Of a stretch of 51,553 nt of DNA, positions 33,200 through 42,081 are shown in pieces. The notes beneath the pieces are model-generated. The model had not been told where the DNA came from. It saw only the letters and a program-made list of their open reading frames with translations, and searched no databases. Where the stretch lies: the NCBI GenBank assembly GCA_900556025.1, contig USNG01000006.1:1-51553 (forward strand), given 5' to 3'. The DNA comes from an uncultured Mycoplasmatota bacterium. Lineage in GTDB: Bacteria > Bacillota_I > Bacilli_A > RF39 > UBA660. A program made the position numbers and the translations under genes. Each line of letters opens with the position of its first letter. Positions within the stretch are counted from its first letter, which is position 1.

Positions 33200-35089
33200 A
33201 TGTTTCAAACAAAACAAAACAATAGAATTAAATTAGTATTTATTATTAGTTCTACTCTATTATTATTTGTATTAATAAAAGTATTTTATATAGAAGTAAT
33301 TGAATATAACAAACTATATGATTTAGCAAATGAATTATGGTCTAGAAATTTAACTGTTCAAGCAGACAGAGGAAAAATATTAGATAGAAATGGTAAAGTA
33401 ATCGTAGATAATATTACTACAGTAGGATTATACTTAGTACCAACTCAAATTAAAGATAAAGAAAAAGTAAGTACAGAGCTTAGTAAAATACTTAATGTAA
33501 GTTATGAAGAAATGTACAAACATGTAAGTAAAAAAACATCTATAGAAAGAGTTCATCCAGAAGGTAGAAATTTAAGTCATGAAATCGCAGATAAAATTGA
33601 AGCATTAAATTTCGATGGAGTTTACCTTTTAAAAGAAAGTAAAAGAAACTATCCATATAAAGAAGTTTTATCTCATGTGATTGGTTACACTGGTATAGAT
33701 AATCAAGGTTTAAGTGGTTTAGAACTTAAATATGATAAGATTTTAACTGGAACAAATGGTAATATTAAGTATTATAGTGATGGTAAAGGAAATAGGCTCT
33801 CTATGTCAGAAATATATGAAGAACCTATTAATGGTAAAGATGTATATTTAACAGTGGATTTAGATATTCAATTATCACTTGAAAATGAACTTAAAAATGC
33901 TTATGAGAAATATAATGCTGATGGAGCTATTGGTATAGTAATGAATCCAAATACAGGTGAAATATTAGCTATGACATCAATGCCATCATTTAATCCAGAA
34001 AACTATCAAAATTATAATGAAGAAATAATAAATAGAAATTTAGCAATATGGTCTAACTTTGAACCAGGTTCTACTTTTAAAATAATGACACTAGCTGCTT
34101 CTATAAATGAAGGTGTAGTAAATGTATTTGAAGATAAATTTAATGACACTGGAAGTATTAAAGTAGCTTCTTCTACTCTTCACTGTTGGAAAAGAAAAGG
34201 ACATGGTTTACAAACATACGTACAAGTAGCTGAAAACTCATGCAACCCAGGGTTTGTTACTTTAGGACTTAAACTTGGTAAAGATAAATTATTTAATTAT
34301 ATTAATGAATTTGGATTTGGTAAAAAAACAGGAATAGATTTAAATGGTGAAGGAACTGGAATATTATTTAATAAAGATAAAATTGGTCCAGTAGAATTAG
34401 CAACTACTGCTTTTGGACAAGGAATAAGTGTAACAGCTATACAACAAGTTACAGCCGTTTCATCAGTAGTTAATGGTGGTATTCTATACACTCCATACAT
34501 AGTTTCAAAAATAGATAAAGATAAAAATGAACCAATCATAAAAAGAAAAAATATTATAACAAAAGAAACAAGTGATTTAGTTAAATATGTATTAGAAAGC
34601 GTCGTAGCTAACGGAAGTGGAAGAAATGCTTATATTGAAAATTATAGAGTTGGTGGTAAAACAGGAACAGCTCAAAAAGTCGGTTCAAATGGTCAATATA
34701 TGCAAGGAAACTATGTCTTATCATTTATTGGATTTATGCCATCTGATAAACCAGAATATGTTATATATATTGCATTAGATAATCCAAAAGGAGTTACACA
34801 ATATGGTGGTGTTGCAAGTGCACCAATAGCAAAAAATGTATTAAAAGATATAATATCAATTTATGATTTAAAAGAAGATAAAAATGGAATACCAAAAGTT
34901 TATAGATGGGATGATATTGTATATGAAACAATACCTAGTATAATTGGAAAAACAAAAAAAGAAGCTTCTTCTCTATTAAGAAACTTCAAAGTTGAATTTG
35001 TAGGATCTGGTGAAACAGTAATAGATTCTTCACCAAATGAAAATGAAAGAGTCAAACAAGGAAGTACTATAAAAGTACTACTAAATTAA
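33200..35089 (+). CDS. SpoVD/FtsI-type transpeptidase (class B penicillin-binding protein)
   Basis: 629 residues, close to SpoVD of Bacillus (about 645). N-terminal membrane helix (about 9-29), then the PBP dimerisation domain (VQADRGKILDRNGKVI), and the transpeptidase domain with FEPGSTFK (catalytic Ser291, Lys294), NSCNPGF (SxN at 347-349) and GGKTGTAQK (KTG from 487). One PASTA domain closes the protein (about 573-629; IPSIIGKTKKEASSLLRNF). SpoVD makes spore cortex peptidoglycan; FtsI/PBP2B makes septal wall. The NSCNPGF motif, the single PASTA domain and the sporulation genes elsewhere in the window favour SpoVD, but septal PBP is not excluded. There is no mraY/murE neighbour. Confidence 0.85.
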   Translation: MFQTKQNNRIKLVFIISSTLLLFVLIKVFYIEVIEYNKLYDLANELWSRNLTVQADRGKILDRNGKVIVDNITTVGLYLVPTQIKDKEKVSTELSKILNVSYEEMYKHVSKKTSIERVHPEGRNLSHEIADKIEALNFDGVYLLKESKRNYPYKEVLSHVIGYTGIDNQGLSGLELKYDKILTGTNGNIKYYSDGKGNRLSMSEIYEEPINGKDVYLTVDLDIQLSLENELKNAYEKYNADGAIGIVMNPNTGEILAMTSMPSFNPENYQNYNEEIINRNLAIWSNFEPGSTFKIMTLAASINEGVVNVFEDKFNDTGSIKVASSTLHCWKRKGHGLQTYVQVAENSCNPGFVTLGLKLGKDKLFNYINEFGFGKKTGIDLNGEGTGILFNKDKIGPVELATTAFGQGISVTAIQQVTAVSSVVNGGILYTPYIVSKIDKDKNEPIIKRKNIITKETSDLVKYVLESVVANGSGRNAYIENYRVGGKTGTAQKVGSNGQYMQGNYVLSFIGFMPSDKPEYVIYIALDNPKGVTQYGGVASAPIAKNVLKDIISIYDLKEDKNGIPKVYRWDDIVYETIPSIIGKTKKEASSLLRNFKVEFVGSGETVIDSSPNENERVKQGSTIKVLLN

Positions 35090-35115
35090 AAAAGTTCTAG
35101 TTTCTTAGGATTTTA

Positions 35116-36219
35116 CTATTTCATATATTTAATAACATCACTTTTAGCATTTTCATAAGATGTACTTTCTGAAACAGTATAAATTACTCCATTAATTTCA
35201 TCATAATTCTCTACTTTTGAAGAAATATTTATGTTATTACCATCTTTATCAGTAAATCCTTCAAATACATGATAATTGTTTTTAATAGAATTTTGACTTG
35301 GATGATAAGCTATGCCTGCTTTATATCCAACAGCCAAATCATATATTACTTCTTTATCTGCGTAATTAGATACTTTATTAATATCAGTATATGAAGGACC
35401 AATTCCTATAACAAGAACTCCTATAGCTGGAAAAACAGCATCAGCTACTTCCTTAAAAGTATCATCTTTAGCACAAATCAATGCAATAGTTGCAGCAGCA
35501 TCAGTACCATTATATGTTGGAGTATATAATATTTGTTTATAGTTATTTTTAGCAACATCATCAAAAGTCATATTTTTAGTCATTGTGAAATACAAAGAAG
35601 TAAACACGTCACCTGCAGTAATTTTTCTAGTTTTTAAATTTAAAATCTGATTTGTTTTATTATCTCCAATAATTAATAATCCGTCGTAATCTTCATAAGT
35701 ATAATCTGTTATACTATTTTCAATAAATTTAACTCCACTTCCATCATCAAGCTTTTTCAAGAATGTTTCTAACGTTGTACCTTCTTCTACTTCAAATGAT
35801 TTACCATTAAGTGTAAATGTTATTGGATCTGGAGTAACACTACAATCTTCTACATCTGCTTTTTCACTAGTAACATCACCATTACTTTTAACATTTATAC
35901 AGTAACCACGAATATACATCTTTCCATAAGCACTACCATCTTTATTATATGTTAGCTTTCCTTTTGTAACCTTTTCACCACTATAATCAAAATCAGTATC
36001 AGTTAAATCTATTTCTTCAAGATTTTTACCACTCATCTCACTTTTAATATAATAACTTTTAGCAGCATTTACTAAACTTCTAGCATTAGTTTCAGCAATA
36101 CTTTTTCTTGATCTTTCTACCATACTAACAACATTAGGTATAGCAATAATTACAAGTATTGCAAGTATCGCAATAACAGCAAGTAATTCAACTAAAGTAA
36201 AACCATTTTTTCGTTTCAT
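35116..36219 (-). CDS. Prepilin with a long C-terminal module
   Basis: 367 residues. MKRKNGFTLVELLAVIAILAILVIIAIPNVVSMVERSRKS is a class III prepilin start; cleavage would be after Gly6. A pilin-like domain (about 35-130; NARSLVNAAKSYYIKSEMSG, GYCINVKSNGDV) is followed by ITFTLNGKSFEVEEGTTLETFL, similar to a short module of phage tail and surface proteins in gut Firmicutes. A further unknown domain of about 170 residues follows (TLICAKDD-type region, then KVENYDEINGVIYTVSEST). Separate promoter. It lies between the SpoVD-like gene and trpS. Confidence 0.8.
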   Translation of the reverse strand: MKRKNGFTLVELLAVIAILAILVIIAIPNVVSMVERSRKSIAETNARSLVNAAKSYYIKSEMSGKNLEEIDLTDTDFDYSGEKVTKGKLTYNKDGSAYGKMYIRGYCINVKSNGDVTSEKADVEDCSVTPDPITFTLNGKSFEVEEGTTLETFLKKLDDGSGVKFIENSITDYTYEDYDGLLIIGDNKTNQILNLKTRKITAGDVFTSLYFTMTKNMTFDDVAKNNYKQILYTPTYNGTDAAATIALICAKDDTFKEVADAVFPAIGVLVIGIGPSYTDINKVSNYADKEVIYDLAVGYKAGIAYHPSQNSIKNNYHVFEGFTDKDGNNINISSKVENYDEINGVIYTVSESTSYENAKSDVIKYMK

Positions 36220-36243
36220 ATTTTAATCACCTATTCTATGAAA

Positions 36244-36272
36244 ATTATACCATAAAAAACTCTAAAAATTAA
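36244..36272 (-). promoter_or_regulatory. Promoter of the 367-residue prepilin gene
   Basis: TTAATT (36267-36272), 17-base spacer, TATAAT (36244-36249) with TG one base ahead of the -10. Just downstream of the trpS terminator. Confidence 0.5.
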
Positions 36273-36310
36273 GTTAAAAAAATTGGATTATCTATATAAT
36301 CCAATTTTAT
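36273..36310 (-). terminator. Terminator of trpS
   Basis: Thirteen-base perfect stem (36279-36291 with 36296-36308) followed on the minus strand by a T-run. It covers the trpS stop. Confidence 0.85.
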
Positions 36311-37271
36311 GCTTCATATCTTCATATTTCTTACGTGCGATTTCTCTAGTAAATTCTCTTCCTTCATCAAGAATTTTATCTATTTCATCACCATTTAAAT
36401 ATTCATAATATTTCTTTTGTATTTCTTCTATCTTAGAACAAACTGTGTCAGCTACTGCACGTTTAAATTCTCCATAGTTCTTTCCTTCAAATTCACTTTC
36501 TATTTCACTTACACTTTTACCAGTAAAGCAACCATAGATATTTATTAAATTTGAAATTCCAGGTTTATTTGCAGGATCAAATTTAACAACCATTTCACTA
36601 TCAGTAGTAGCACTCATTATTTTCTTTCTAATAACAGCTAAATCATCTAATAATAAAATAACACCTTTCTTATTTTCAGAAGATTTACTCATCTTTTTAG
36701 ATGTATCAACTAAATCATATATTTTATATGCTGATTCAGAAGTAAATAATGGTTCTGGTAAATTAAATGTATGACCATATTTCTTATTAAATCTTTCTGC
36801 TATATCACGAGCAATCTCAACATGTTGTTTTTGATCAACACCTACTGGAACATAATCAGCATCATAAATAAGAATATCAGCTGCCATTAATACAGGATAA
36901 GTTAATAATCCAGCAGAAAAATTAGCATTCTTACGACTTTTATCCTTGAATTGAGTCATACGAGATAACTCACCATAATATGTATTACACTCTAGGAGCC
37001 AAGAAACATTAGCATGATATTCATTTTCAGATTGAATATAAATCTTATTCTTTTTTGGATCAATTCCACATGCTAAATAAATTGCTATTAAACTTTTGAT
37101 ATTTTTATGTAGTTCTTCTCTATCTTGAGGAACAGTTATAGCATGCATATCAGCAACAAATAAATATGAATCATATTTATTTTGATTTTCAACCATTTGC
37201 TTTATTGCTCCAACGTAATTACCTAATGTAATAGCACCTGTTGGTTGAAGACCTGTTAACATTTTTTTCAT
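36288..37271 (-). CDS. trpS: Tryptophan-tRNA ligase
   Basis: 327 residues from the ATG preceded by GGGAG seven bases upstream; the longer open frame reads through this ribosome binding site. Class I synthetase: KKMLTGLQPTGAITLGNYVGAI carries the HIGH-like signature, VPVGVDQKQHVEIARDIAERFN is the core, and KKMSKSSENK is the KMSKS loop. TrpRS is a dimer charging tRNA-Trp. No T-box or trp attenuator was recognised in the upstream 110 bases, though such leaders are common in Bacilli. Confidence 0.96.
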   Translation of the reverse strand: MKKMLTGLQPTGAITLGNYVGAIKQMVENQNKYDSYLFVADMHAITVPQDREELHKNIKSLIAIYLACGIDPKKNKIYIQSENEYHANVSWLLECNTYYGELSRMTQFKDKSRKNANFSAGLLTYPVLMAADILIYDADYVPVGVDQKQHVEIARDIAERFNKKYGHTFNLPEPLFTSESAYKIYDLVDTSKKMSKSSENKKGVILLLDDLAVIRKKIMSATTDSEMVVKFDPANKPGISNLINIYGCFTGKSVSEIESEFEGKNYGEFKRAVADTVCSKIEEIQKKYYEYLNGDEIDKILDEGREFTREIARKKYEDMKHKIGLYR

Positions 37272-37337
37272 ATTATCACTCCCATAAAAATAATTATACA
37301 TCAAATAAATAGATTTTTCATTATTTTTAATAAAATT

Positions 37338-37370
37338 TAATAAAACAAAAATAAGGAAAAACCTTATTAA
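37338..37370 (-). terminator. Terminator after the 292-residue unknown gene
   Basis: Seven-base stem AATAAGG/CCTTATT (37350-37356 with 37362-37368) followed on the minus strand by TTTTGTTTT. Confidence 0.65.
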
Positions 37371-37382
37371 TATTATTAAAAA

Positions 37383-38261
37383 TTAACGTGACATAGAACT
37401 TGTCATATATGGATAATATGTATTTAACAAAAATTCACTTGCTTCAGGACTTGTACCAGCCAAACAATCTCTTACATCATTTTCAGACATACAATTATCG
37501 TCTGCAATACTTTGAGAAAGTTCATTTTGATTATCTAAAAGATAATAACGTTTTAAACTTTCTATTCCACATTGTGGATCTTTTAATCTATAACCTGAAA
37601 TTCCCCTGCTAGTAAGAGTCCTACCATCATAAATTTCAACACAATTTTCAAATGTTAATAAGCTTGCTCTTCTCGAAGTAGTAGCTGTTTTTTTATCAAT
37701 AAAATTATCAGAACCTGGATACAAATCAGTACCTTTTCTATCTGGATATTCTTTATGGACTGAAGTTGAAAACATTTCTACACCAGCAGCATTATATATA
37801 TGTTCATAAGAAGTACTGTCTGATTTAATAATACTAGAACCATCGTCTTTCATTTCTTTTTTACAAAATTTACTATTTTGTGATAAATTATAATTTGTAT
37901 GTTCTCTATCTAATGATAAACTAGTAGAAGAAACTTCCTTAGATTGAACGTCATATCCCTTTTTGCATAAAGATGTTTTACTAAAAGTATATTTATTTTC
38001 TCCTTTATTAAAAGTAATTCTACATTCATTTTCAAAATGTAATTCACTATCATATCTATACGTTTCACTAAAAGTAAACGCAGGATTTCCAGCTCTATCA
38101 ATTTCGCTGTTAATATAGCAAGGAAAACTTTTTCCTCCTAAATTAATCTTATCTAAAAAATCTCTTATAACTGAACTAGGAAAACCTTGCATTTCATTAG
38201 AAACTACTTTCATTTTAAAATTTTCAAATTCTTCTTCGCTATTAATAGTATATGCACTCAT
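37383..38261 (-). CDS. Hypothetical 292-residue protein
   Basis: I do not recognise this protein. It has no signal peptide or membrane segment. The first 40 residues look helical (SEEEFENFKMKVVSNEMQGF). Residues about 45-190 are Ser/Thr/Tyr/Lys-rich with repeated short beta-like stretches (YTFSKTSLCKKGYD, TNYNLSQNSKFCKKE), perhaps an antiparallel sheet. The last 80 residues are helical and acidic (SQSIADDNCMSENDVRDCLAG). Eight cysteines are spread through it. It is monocistronic, with a clear promoter and terminator, divergent from lexA. Nothing in the context gives a function. Confidence 0.6.
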   Translation of the reverse strand: MSAYTINSEEEFENFKMKVVSNEMQGFPSSVIRDFLDKINLGGKSFPCYINSEIDRAGNPAFTFSETYRYDSELHFENECRITFNKGENKYTFSKTSLCKKGYDVQSKEVSSTSLSLDREHTNYNLSQNSKFCKKEMKDDGSSIIKSDSTSYEHIYNAAGVEMFSTSVHKEYPDRKGTDLYPGSDNFIDKKTATTSRRASLLTFENCVEIYDGRTLTSRGISGYRLKDPQCGIESLKRYYLLDNQNELSQSIADDNCMSENDVRDCLAGTSPEASEFLLNTYYPYMTSSMSR

Positions 38262-38288
38262 TTTTTATTCACATCCTTTATTATCTTA

Positions 38289-38318
38289 ATTATAGCATAA
38301 CAAAAACAAGAAAATCAA
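38289..38318 (-). promoter_or_regulatory. Promoter of the 292-residue unknown gene
   Basis: TTGATT (38313-38318), 18-base spacer, TATAAT (38289-38294) with TG one base ahead (TGCTATAAT). Confidence 0.6.
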
Positions 38319-38348
38319 TATTTTAGTAAAAAGCAATTTATAAAAAAG

Positions 38349-38377
38349 TTTACAATCATTTGTTTGTATGTTATTAT
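38349..38377 (+). promoter_or_regulatory. lexA promoter with a dyad operator inside
   Basis: TTTACA (38349-38354), 17-base spacer, TATTAT (38372-38377) with TG one base ahead. Inside lies ACAA-TCAT-TTGT (38352-38363), a perfect 4+4 dyad with a four-base spacer, overlapping the -35 end and spacer. LexA operators in Bacillus (GAAC-N4-GTTC) have the same geometry and location, so this is a good candidate for an autoregulatory LexA site with a different half-site. Confidence 0.55.
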
Positions 38378-38395
38378 ATAAATGAGGTGGGAATA

Positions 38396-39013
38396 ATGGA
38401 ACAATTAACAGATAAACAAGAAAAAATATTAACTGTTATTAAAAAATTTATTGCAGAAAATGGATATGCTCCTACTATAAGAGAATTATGTAATTTATGT
38501 GGTCTTAGTAGTACAGCAACAATGTTTGTTCACTTAAAAAATTTAACTAATAAAGGATATATTAAACAAACAGAAAATAAATTTAGAACAATTGAATTAA
38601 ATGTACCAAATGAGTATAGTAAAAATAATGATTCAGTTGTAGAAGTTCCATTACTAGGAAAAGTAGCTGCTGGTAATCCAATTGAGGCAATAGAAAATCC
38701 TGATAATTATTTCTCTTTACCAAAAGAATTAATACCTCAAAATAATGAAGTATTCACTCTTGAAGTAAATGGTGAATCAATGATAAATGTTGGAATATTT
38801 GATGGAGATATTGTTATAGTTAAAAAACAAAATGTAGCTAATAATGGTGAAATAGTAGTAGCATTAACTGATGAAAACGAAGTAACATTAAAAAGATTTT
38901 ATAAAGAAAAAGATCATATTAGACTTCAACCAGAAAATGATTTCTTAGACCCCATTATATTACCAAATGTTAAAATTCTAGGAAAAGCTATTGGATTATA
39001 TAGAAAAATATAA
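38396..39013 (+). CDS. lexA: LexA SOS repressor
   Basis: 205 residues from the ATG after GAGGTGG (the open frame extends upstream without support). Winged-helix DNA-binding domain at about 1-68 (MEQLTDKQEKILTVIKKFI, YAPTIRELCNLCGLSSTATM). The self-cleavage site is Ala92-Gly93 in LGKVAAGNP. The S24 catalytic pair is Ser128 in VNGESMINVGIFDGD and Lys166 in VTLKRFY. RecA-bound single-stranded DNA triggers cleavage and derepression of repair genes; the Y-family polymerase here is a likely target. It probably represses itself through the dyad in its promoter. Confidence 0.95.
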   Translation: MEQLTDKQEKILTVIKKFIAENGYAPTIRELCNLCGLSSTATMFVHLKNLTNKGYIKQTENKFRTIELNVPNEYSKNNDSVVEVPLLGKVAAGNPIEAIENPDNYFSLPKELIPQNNEVFTLEVNGESMINVGIFDGDIVIVKKQNVANNGEIVVALTDENEVTLKRFYKEKDHIRLQPENDFLDPIILPNVKILGKAIGLYRKI

Positions 39014-39018
39014 CAAAA

Positions 39019-39050
39019 TAAAAGTTGCTAACTAAAGCAACTTTTTTTTA
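39019..39050. terminator. Bidirectional terminator after lexA
   Basis: Nine-base stem AAAGTTGCT/AGCAACTTT (39021-39029 with 39036-39044) with a T-run on the plus side and A-rich other side, between lexA and the convergent rhomboid gene. Confidence 0.75.
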
Positions 39051-40184
39051 TTTAGTAAAAATCATATAAATCATAAATGCCATCATTAATACATATACAA
39101 TAATTCCATTTATTTGATCACTACGTCTACCCTTATCGCCTATTCCAATAGCCATAGATATTAATACACCACCAATAAGTCCACCCAAATGAGCAGAAAC
39201 ATCAATACCAGGTATTACTAATCCAATAACTAAGTTTAATAAAATAACAGGTACAACTTGACTTCTTAAAAGTCCTTGTAATGTAGCTCTATAATAATAT
39301 GTAAAATATGCTATGCTACCAAGTAATCCAAATATCGCCCCACTAGCACCTATACTAAACACATTACTGTCCATAAATACACATGAGAATATATTGCCAA
39401 GAATACCACTTAAGAAATATATAAGTAAAAATTTACATTTACCATAATACTTTTCTACTTGAGGACCTAAAATATATAAAGCATACATATTAAATGCTAT
39501 ATGAATGATATCAGCATGTAAGAACATAGAAGTTATTAAAGTATAATATTTTCCACTTCTAAGACTCATATAATTATTAGCTAAATTATAAGATAAACTT
39601 CCATCTCCATCATATAAAAGCATATATAAATATACCATAATATTAAGTACAATTAATGCATAAGTAACAACAGGTTTTTTAGGACTAAATATCTTAGCTA
39701 ACTTTTTCTCGTTCTTTATTGTTTTTTGATTCATATCCTCAGTTAATTTAAAGAACTCCACTGGATCAACTTGATCACTTAAATCAGCATCTTTAACTTT
39801 AGGAAAGAATTCACCAACAAATTTATTAGATTTAAAGTCATTTATTTCATCAACTTTAATAGTCTCAATATTTTTAGTATCAAATACTTTAACACTCTCT
39901 CCAGTATCTAAAAGTAAATTTAACATATTCATATTAAATGAAAGAGTACTTTTTTTAATACTTTTCATAATACTTTGTGCTTTATAAGTATCAGTTTTTA
40001 ATTGTTCTTCATTATGTATATAATTAACATTTATTCTAATTAATTTTAAATCACTTTCCATATTTTCAAGCCAAATTTCATTTTCAAGGCCATTTATAAT
40101 AACAGGTTTATAATCTTCTTCAGTTATAAAATAATGTAATATTTTAAGTATTATATCATCTTTTTTATTAATTTTTATATTCAT
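39048..40184 (-). CDS. Rhomboid-family intramembrane serine protease
   Basis: 378 residues. A cytosolic N-terminal domain of about 170 residues precedes the membrane part, as in Bacillus YqgP (GluP). The rhomboid core has at least six membrane helices from about 172: HADIIHIAFNMYALYILGP (loop and helix with H and N), SIGASGAIFGLLG with the catalytic Ser, and DVSAHLGGLIGG with the catalytic His. Rhomboids cut single-pass membrane proteins within or near the membrane; YqgP takes part in membrane protein quality control and MgtE turnover in Bacillus. An MgtE is encoded elsewhere in this window. No TPR domain follows the core. Confidence 0.9.
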   Translation of the reverse strand: MNIKINKKDDIILKILHYFITEEDYKPVIINGLENEIWLENMESDLKLIRINVNYIHNEEQLKTDTYKAQSIMKSIKKSTLSFNMNMLNLLLDTGESVKVFDTKNIETIKVDEINDFKSNKFVGEFFPKVKDADLSDQVDPVEFFKLTEDMNQKTIKNEKKLAKIFSPKKPVVTYALIVLNIMVYLYMLLYDGDGSLSYNLANNYMSLRSGKYYTLITSMFLHADIIHIAFNMYALYILGPQVEKYYGKCKFLLIYFLSGILGNIFSCVFMDSNVFSIGASGAIFGLLGSIAYFTYYYRATLQGLLRSQVVPVILLNLVIGLVIPGIDVSAHLGGLIGGVLISMAIGIGDKGRRSDQINGIIVYVLMMAFMIYMIFTK

Positions 40185-40239
40185 TATAACTTCCTTTCAT
40201 TAATATTATTTTACTATTAATCATATTATTAGTAAAGAG

Positions 40240-40716
40240 GTGAAAAATATTAAAAAACATATAAAAAACATATTATTATTCTTAATTATTCTTCTGTTTT
40301 GGTTACTTAGTGGACTTATTTTTAAAGTAGATAATAGTTATTATAGTTTACTTAATCTTCCATCATTTACTCTTTCAGGTAAAGTAATAAGTATTTTATG
40401 GTTTATAATTTATATCTTAATTACTTTAAGTATTATTAAAATATCTAAAAAAGTAAATATCTTTAAAAATAATGATTATGCTTATATATTAGTTACTAAT
40501 TACATAGCAAATCAATTATTTATGTATTTCTTTTTCTACTTAAAAAGTCCATTTTTAGGTTTCGCTATCACTACAGTTATTTTATTATCTACTATATTTT
40601 TATTTATCGAAACCAAGAAAATATCTAAAAAAGCTTCATACTATCTTATACCATATATAGTTTATAGTATTTATGCTTTCATCCTAATGAGTACTACATA
40701 TTTTATGAATTTTTAA
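40240..40716 (+). CDS. TspO/MBR-family membrane protein
   Basis: About 155-158 residues with five membrane helices. LNLPSFTLSGKVISILWFIIYI is the Pro/Trp-containing second helix signature, and NYIANQLFMYFFFYLKSPFLGF and LIPYIVYSIYAFILMSTTYFMN fit helices 3 and 5. TspO proteins bind porphyrins and other ligands, often in stress. The start is unclear: the first in-frame GTG overlaps the AGAGG ribosome binding site, whereas an in-frame ATT at 40249 sits at proper spacing. An ATT start would be rare. No ATG occurs nearby. It converges and slightly overlaps with rluD. Confidence 0.75.
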   Translation: MKNIKKHIKNILLFLIILLFWLLSGLIFKVDNSYYSLLNLPSFTLSGKVISILWFIIYILITLSIIKISKKVNIFKNNDYAYILVTNYIANQLFMYFFFYLKSPFLGFAITTVILLSTIFLFIETKKISKKASYYLIPYIVYSIYAFILMSTTYFMNF

Positions 40717-41602
40717 ACATATCTAAAATCTCATAAAATTCTTTTTCAGGTTTAACTTGAAATTCCATCCATTCTCCTGTTCTTGGATGATTAAAACCTA
40801 AATATTCAGCATGTAACATTTGACCATAATCATTAATTATTTTTCTTCTTCCATATACAGGATCATTAACAATTGGATAACCTATATATTCCATATGAAC
40901 TCTAATTTGATGAGTTCTTCCAGTTTCAAGTATTAACTCAATTAATGTAGCTTTTTTATATCTTTCAAGTACTGTGAAATTAGTAACTGCATTTTTAGCA
41001 TTAACATCACTAACACACATTTTCTTTCTATCAGTTTTGCTCCTTGCTATAGGGGCATTTATTTTACCTTTATTATTCTCAATCACACCGTGAACTAATG
41101 CAATATATTTTCTTTTAATAGTTTTATTTTTAAAACCAAGAGATAAAATTCTATGAGCTTCATTAGTTTTAGCAATCAATAATATACCAGAAGTATCTTT
41201 ATCGATTCTATGAACTATACCACATCTTTCAGTGCCTTCTTCATCACTTAAATCTTCAGTATGAGCCATTAAAGCATTAACAAGTGTACCAGAATAGTTT
41301 CCACTACCAGGATGAACAACCATACCACTTTTCTTATTAACAACAATTATATCATCATCTTCATATAAAATATCAAGAGGTATATTCTCAGCCTTAACAT
41401 CAGTATCAACACTTAAATCATTAATAGTAATTTTATCTCCTTCTTTTAAAGCATATCCACCTTTAACGATACTTCCATTAACTAAAATTTTACCACTTTT
41501 AATATTCTTTAAAATAAAATTTCTACTCTCACCTAAAACTTCAGTTAAATATATATCTAATCTCTTTAAACTATTTTCTTCTCCAACTATTAATTCTTTC
41601 AT
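40703..41602 (-). CDS. 23S rRNA pseudouridine synthase, RluD family
   Basis: 299 residues. N-terminal S4-like RNA-binding domain (RLDIYLTEVLGESRNFILKNIKSGKILVNG) and the RluA/C/D catalytic domain with HRIDKDTSGILLIAKT holding the catalytic Asp. LILETGRTHQIRVHMEYIGYPIVNDPVYG is the family signature. It corresponds to Bacillus YlyB, which also follows lspA. The start overlaps the lspA stop by four bases. Uridines of helix 69 are the probable target. Confidence 0.93.
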   Translation of the reverse strand: MKELIVGEENSLKRLDIYLTEVLGESRNFILKNIKSGKILVNGSIVKGGYALKEGDKITINDLSVDTDVKAENIPLDILYEDDDIIVVNKKSGMVVHPGSGNYSGTLVNALMAHTEDLSDEEGTERCGIVHRIDKDTSGILLIAKTNEAHRILSLGFKNKTIKRKYIALVHGVIENNKGKINAPIARSKTDRKKMCVSDVNAKNAVTNFTVLERYKKATLIELILETGRTHQIRVHMEYIGYPIVNDPVYGRRKIINDYGQMLHAEYLGFNHPRTGEWMEFQVKPEKEFYEILDMFKNS

Positions 41603-42060
41603 ACTTCTCCATCCTTAAATAATATAATTATCATTAAAAATACTCCAATAGTTATAAATATATCAGCAACATTAAATATTGCAGCTTCATAACCAAATAT
41701 TTTAAAAGATAAAAAATCAACCACATATCCTCTAAATATTCTATCAATTAAATTTCCTAAAGCACCACCCAATATTAAAGTAAGTGATAACAATGTAATA
41801 TTATTATCATAATTCTTTTTTATCTCACGAATAATATAATAAATCAAAAATATAGTTATTAATATAAGAATTATCATATTACCACTCATTATTCCAAAAG
41901 CAGCCCCAATATTCTTAATACAAGTAAGACTTAAAAAATTATCAATAATAACTTTACTATTATTAACACCAATATTATCGATAACTAAATATTTTATTAA
42001 TTGATCAAAACCAACTAATAAAAACACTACAAAAATAATTAAATATATTTTTTTCTTCAT
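41599..42060 (-). CDS. lspA: Lipoprotein signal peptidase (SPase II)
   Basis: 153 residues, four membrane helices. The catalytic aspartates are in GALGNLIDRIFRGYVVDF and IFNVADIFITIG, matching the family's two conserved boxes; KNIGAAFGIM is the other conserved patch. It removes signal peptides of lipidated prolipoproteins at the membrane. Followed by the RluD-family gene with ATGA overlap, an order shared with Bacillus. Confidence 0.96.
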   Translation of the reverse strand: MKKKIYLIIFVVFLLVGFDQLIKYLVIDNIGVNNSKVIIDNFLSLTCIKNIGAAFGIMSGNMIILILITIFLIYYIIREIKKNYDNNITLLSLTLILGGALGNLIDRIFRGYVVDFLSFKIFGYEAAIFNVADIFITIGVFLMIIILFKDGEV

Positions 42061-42081
42061 TAGAATATTATATCAAATTTT

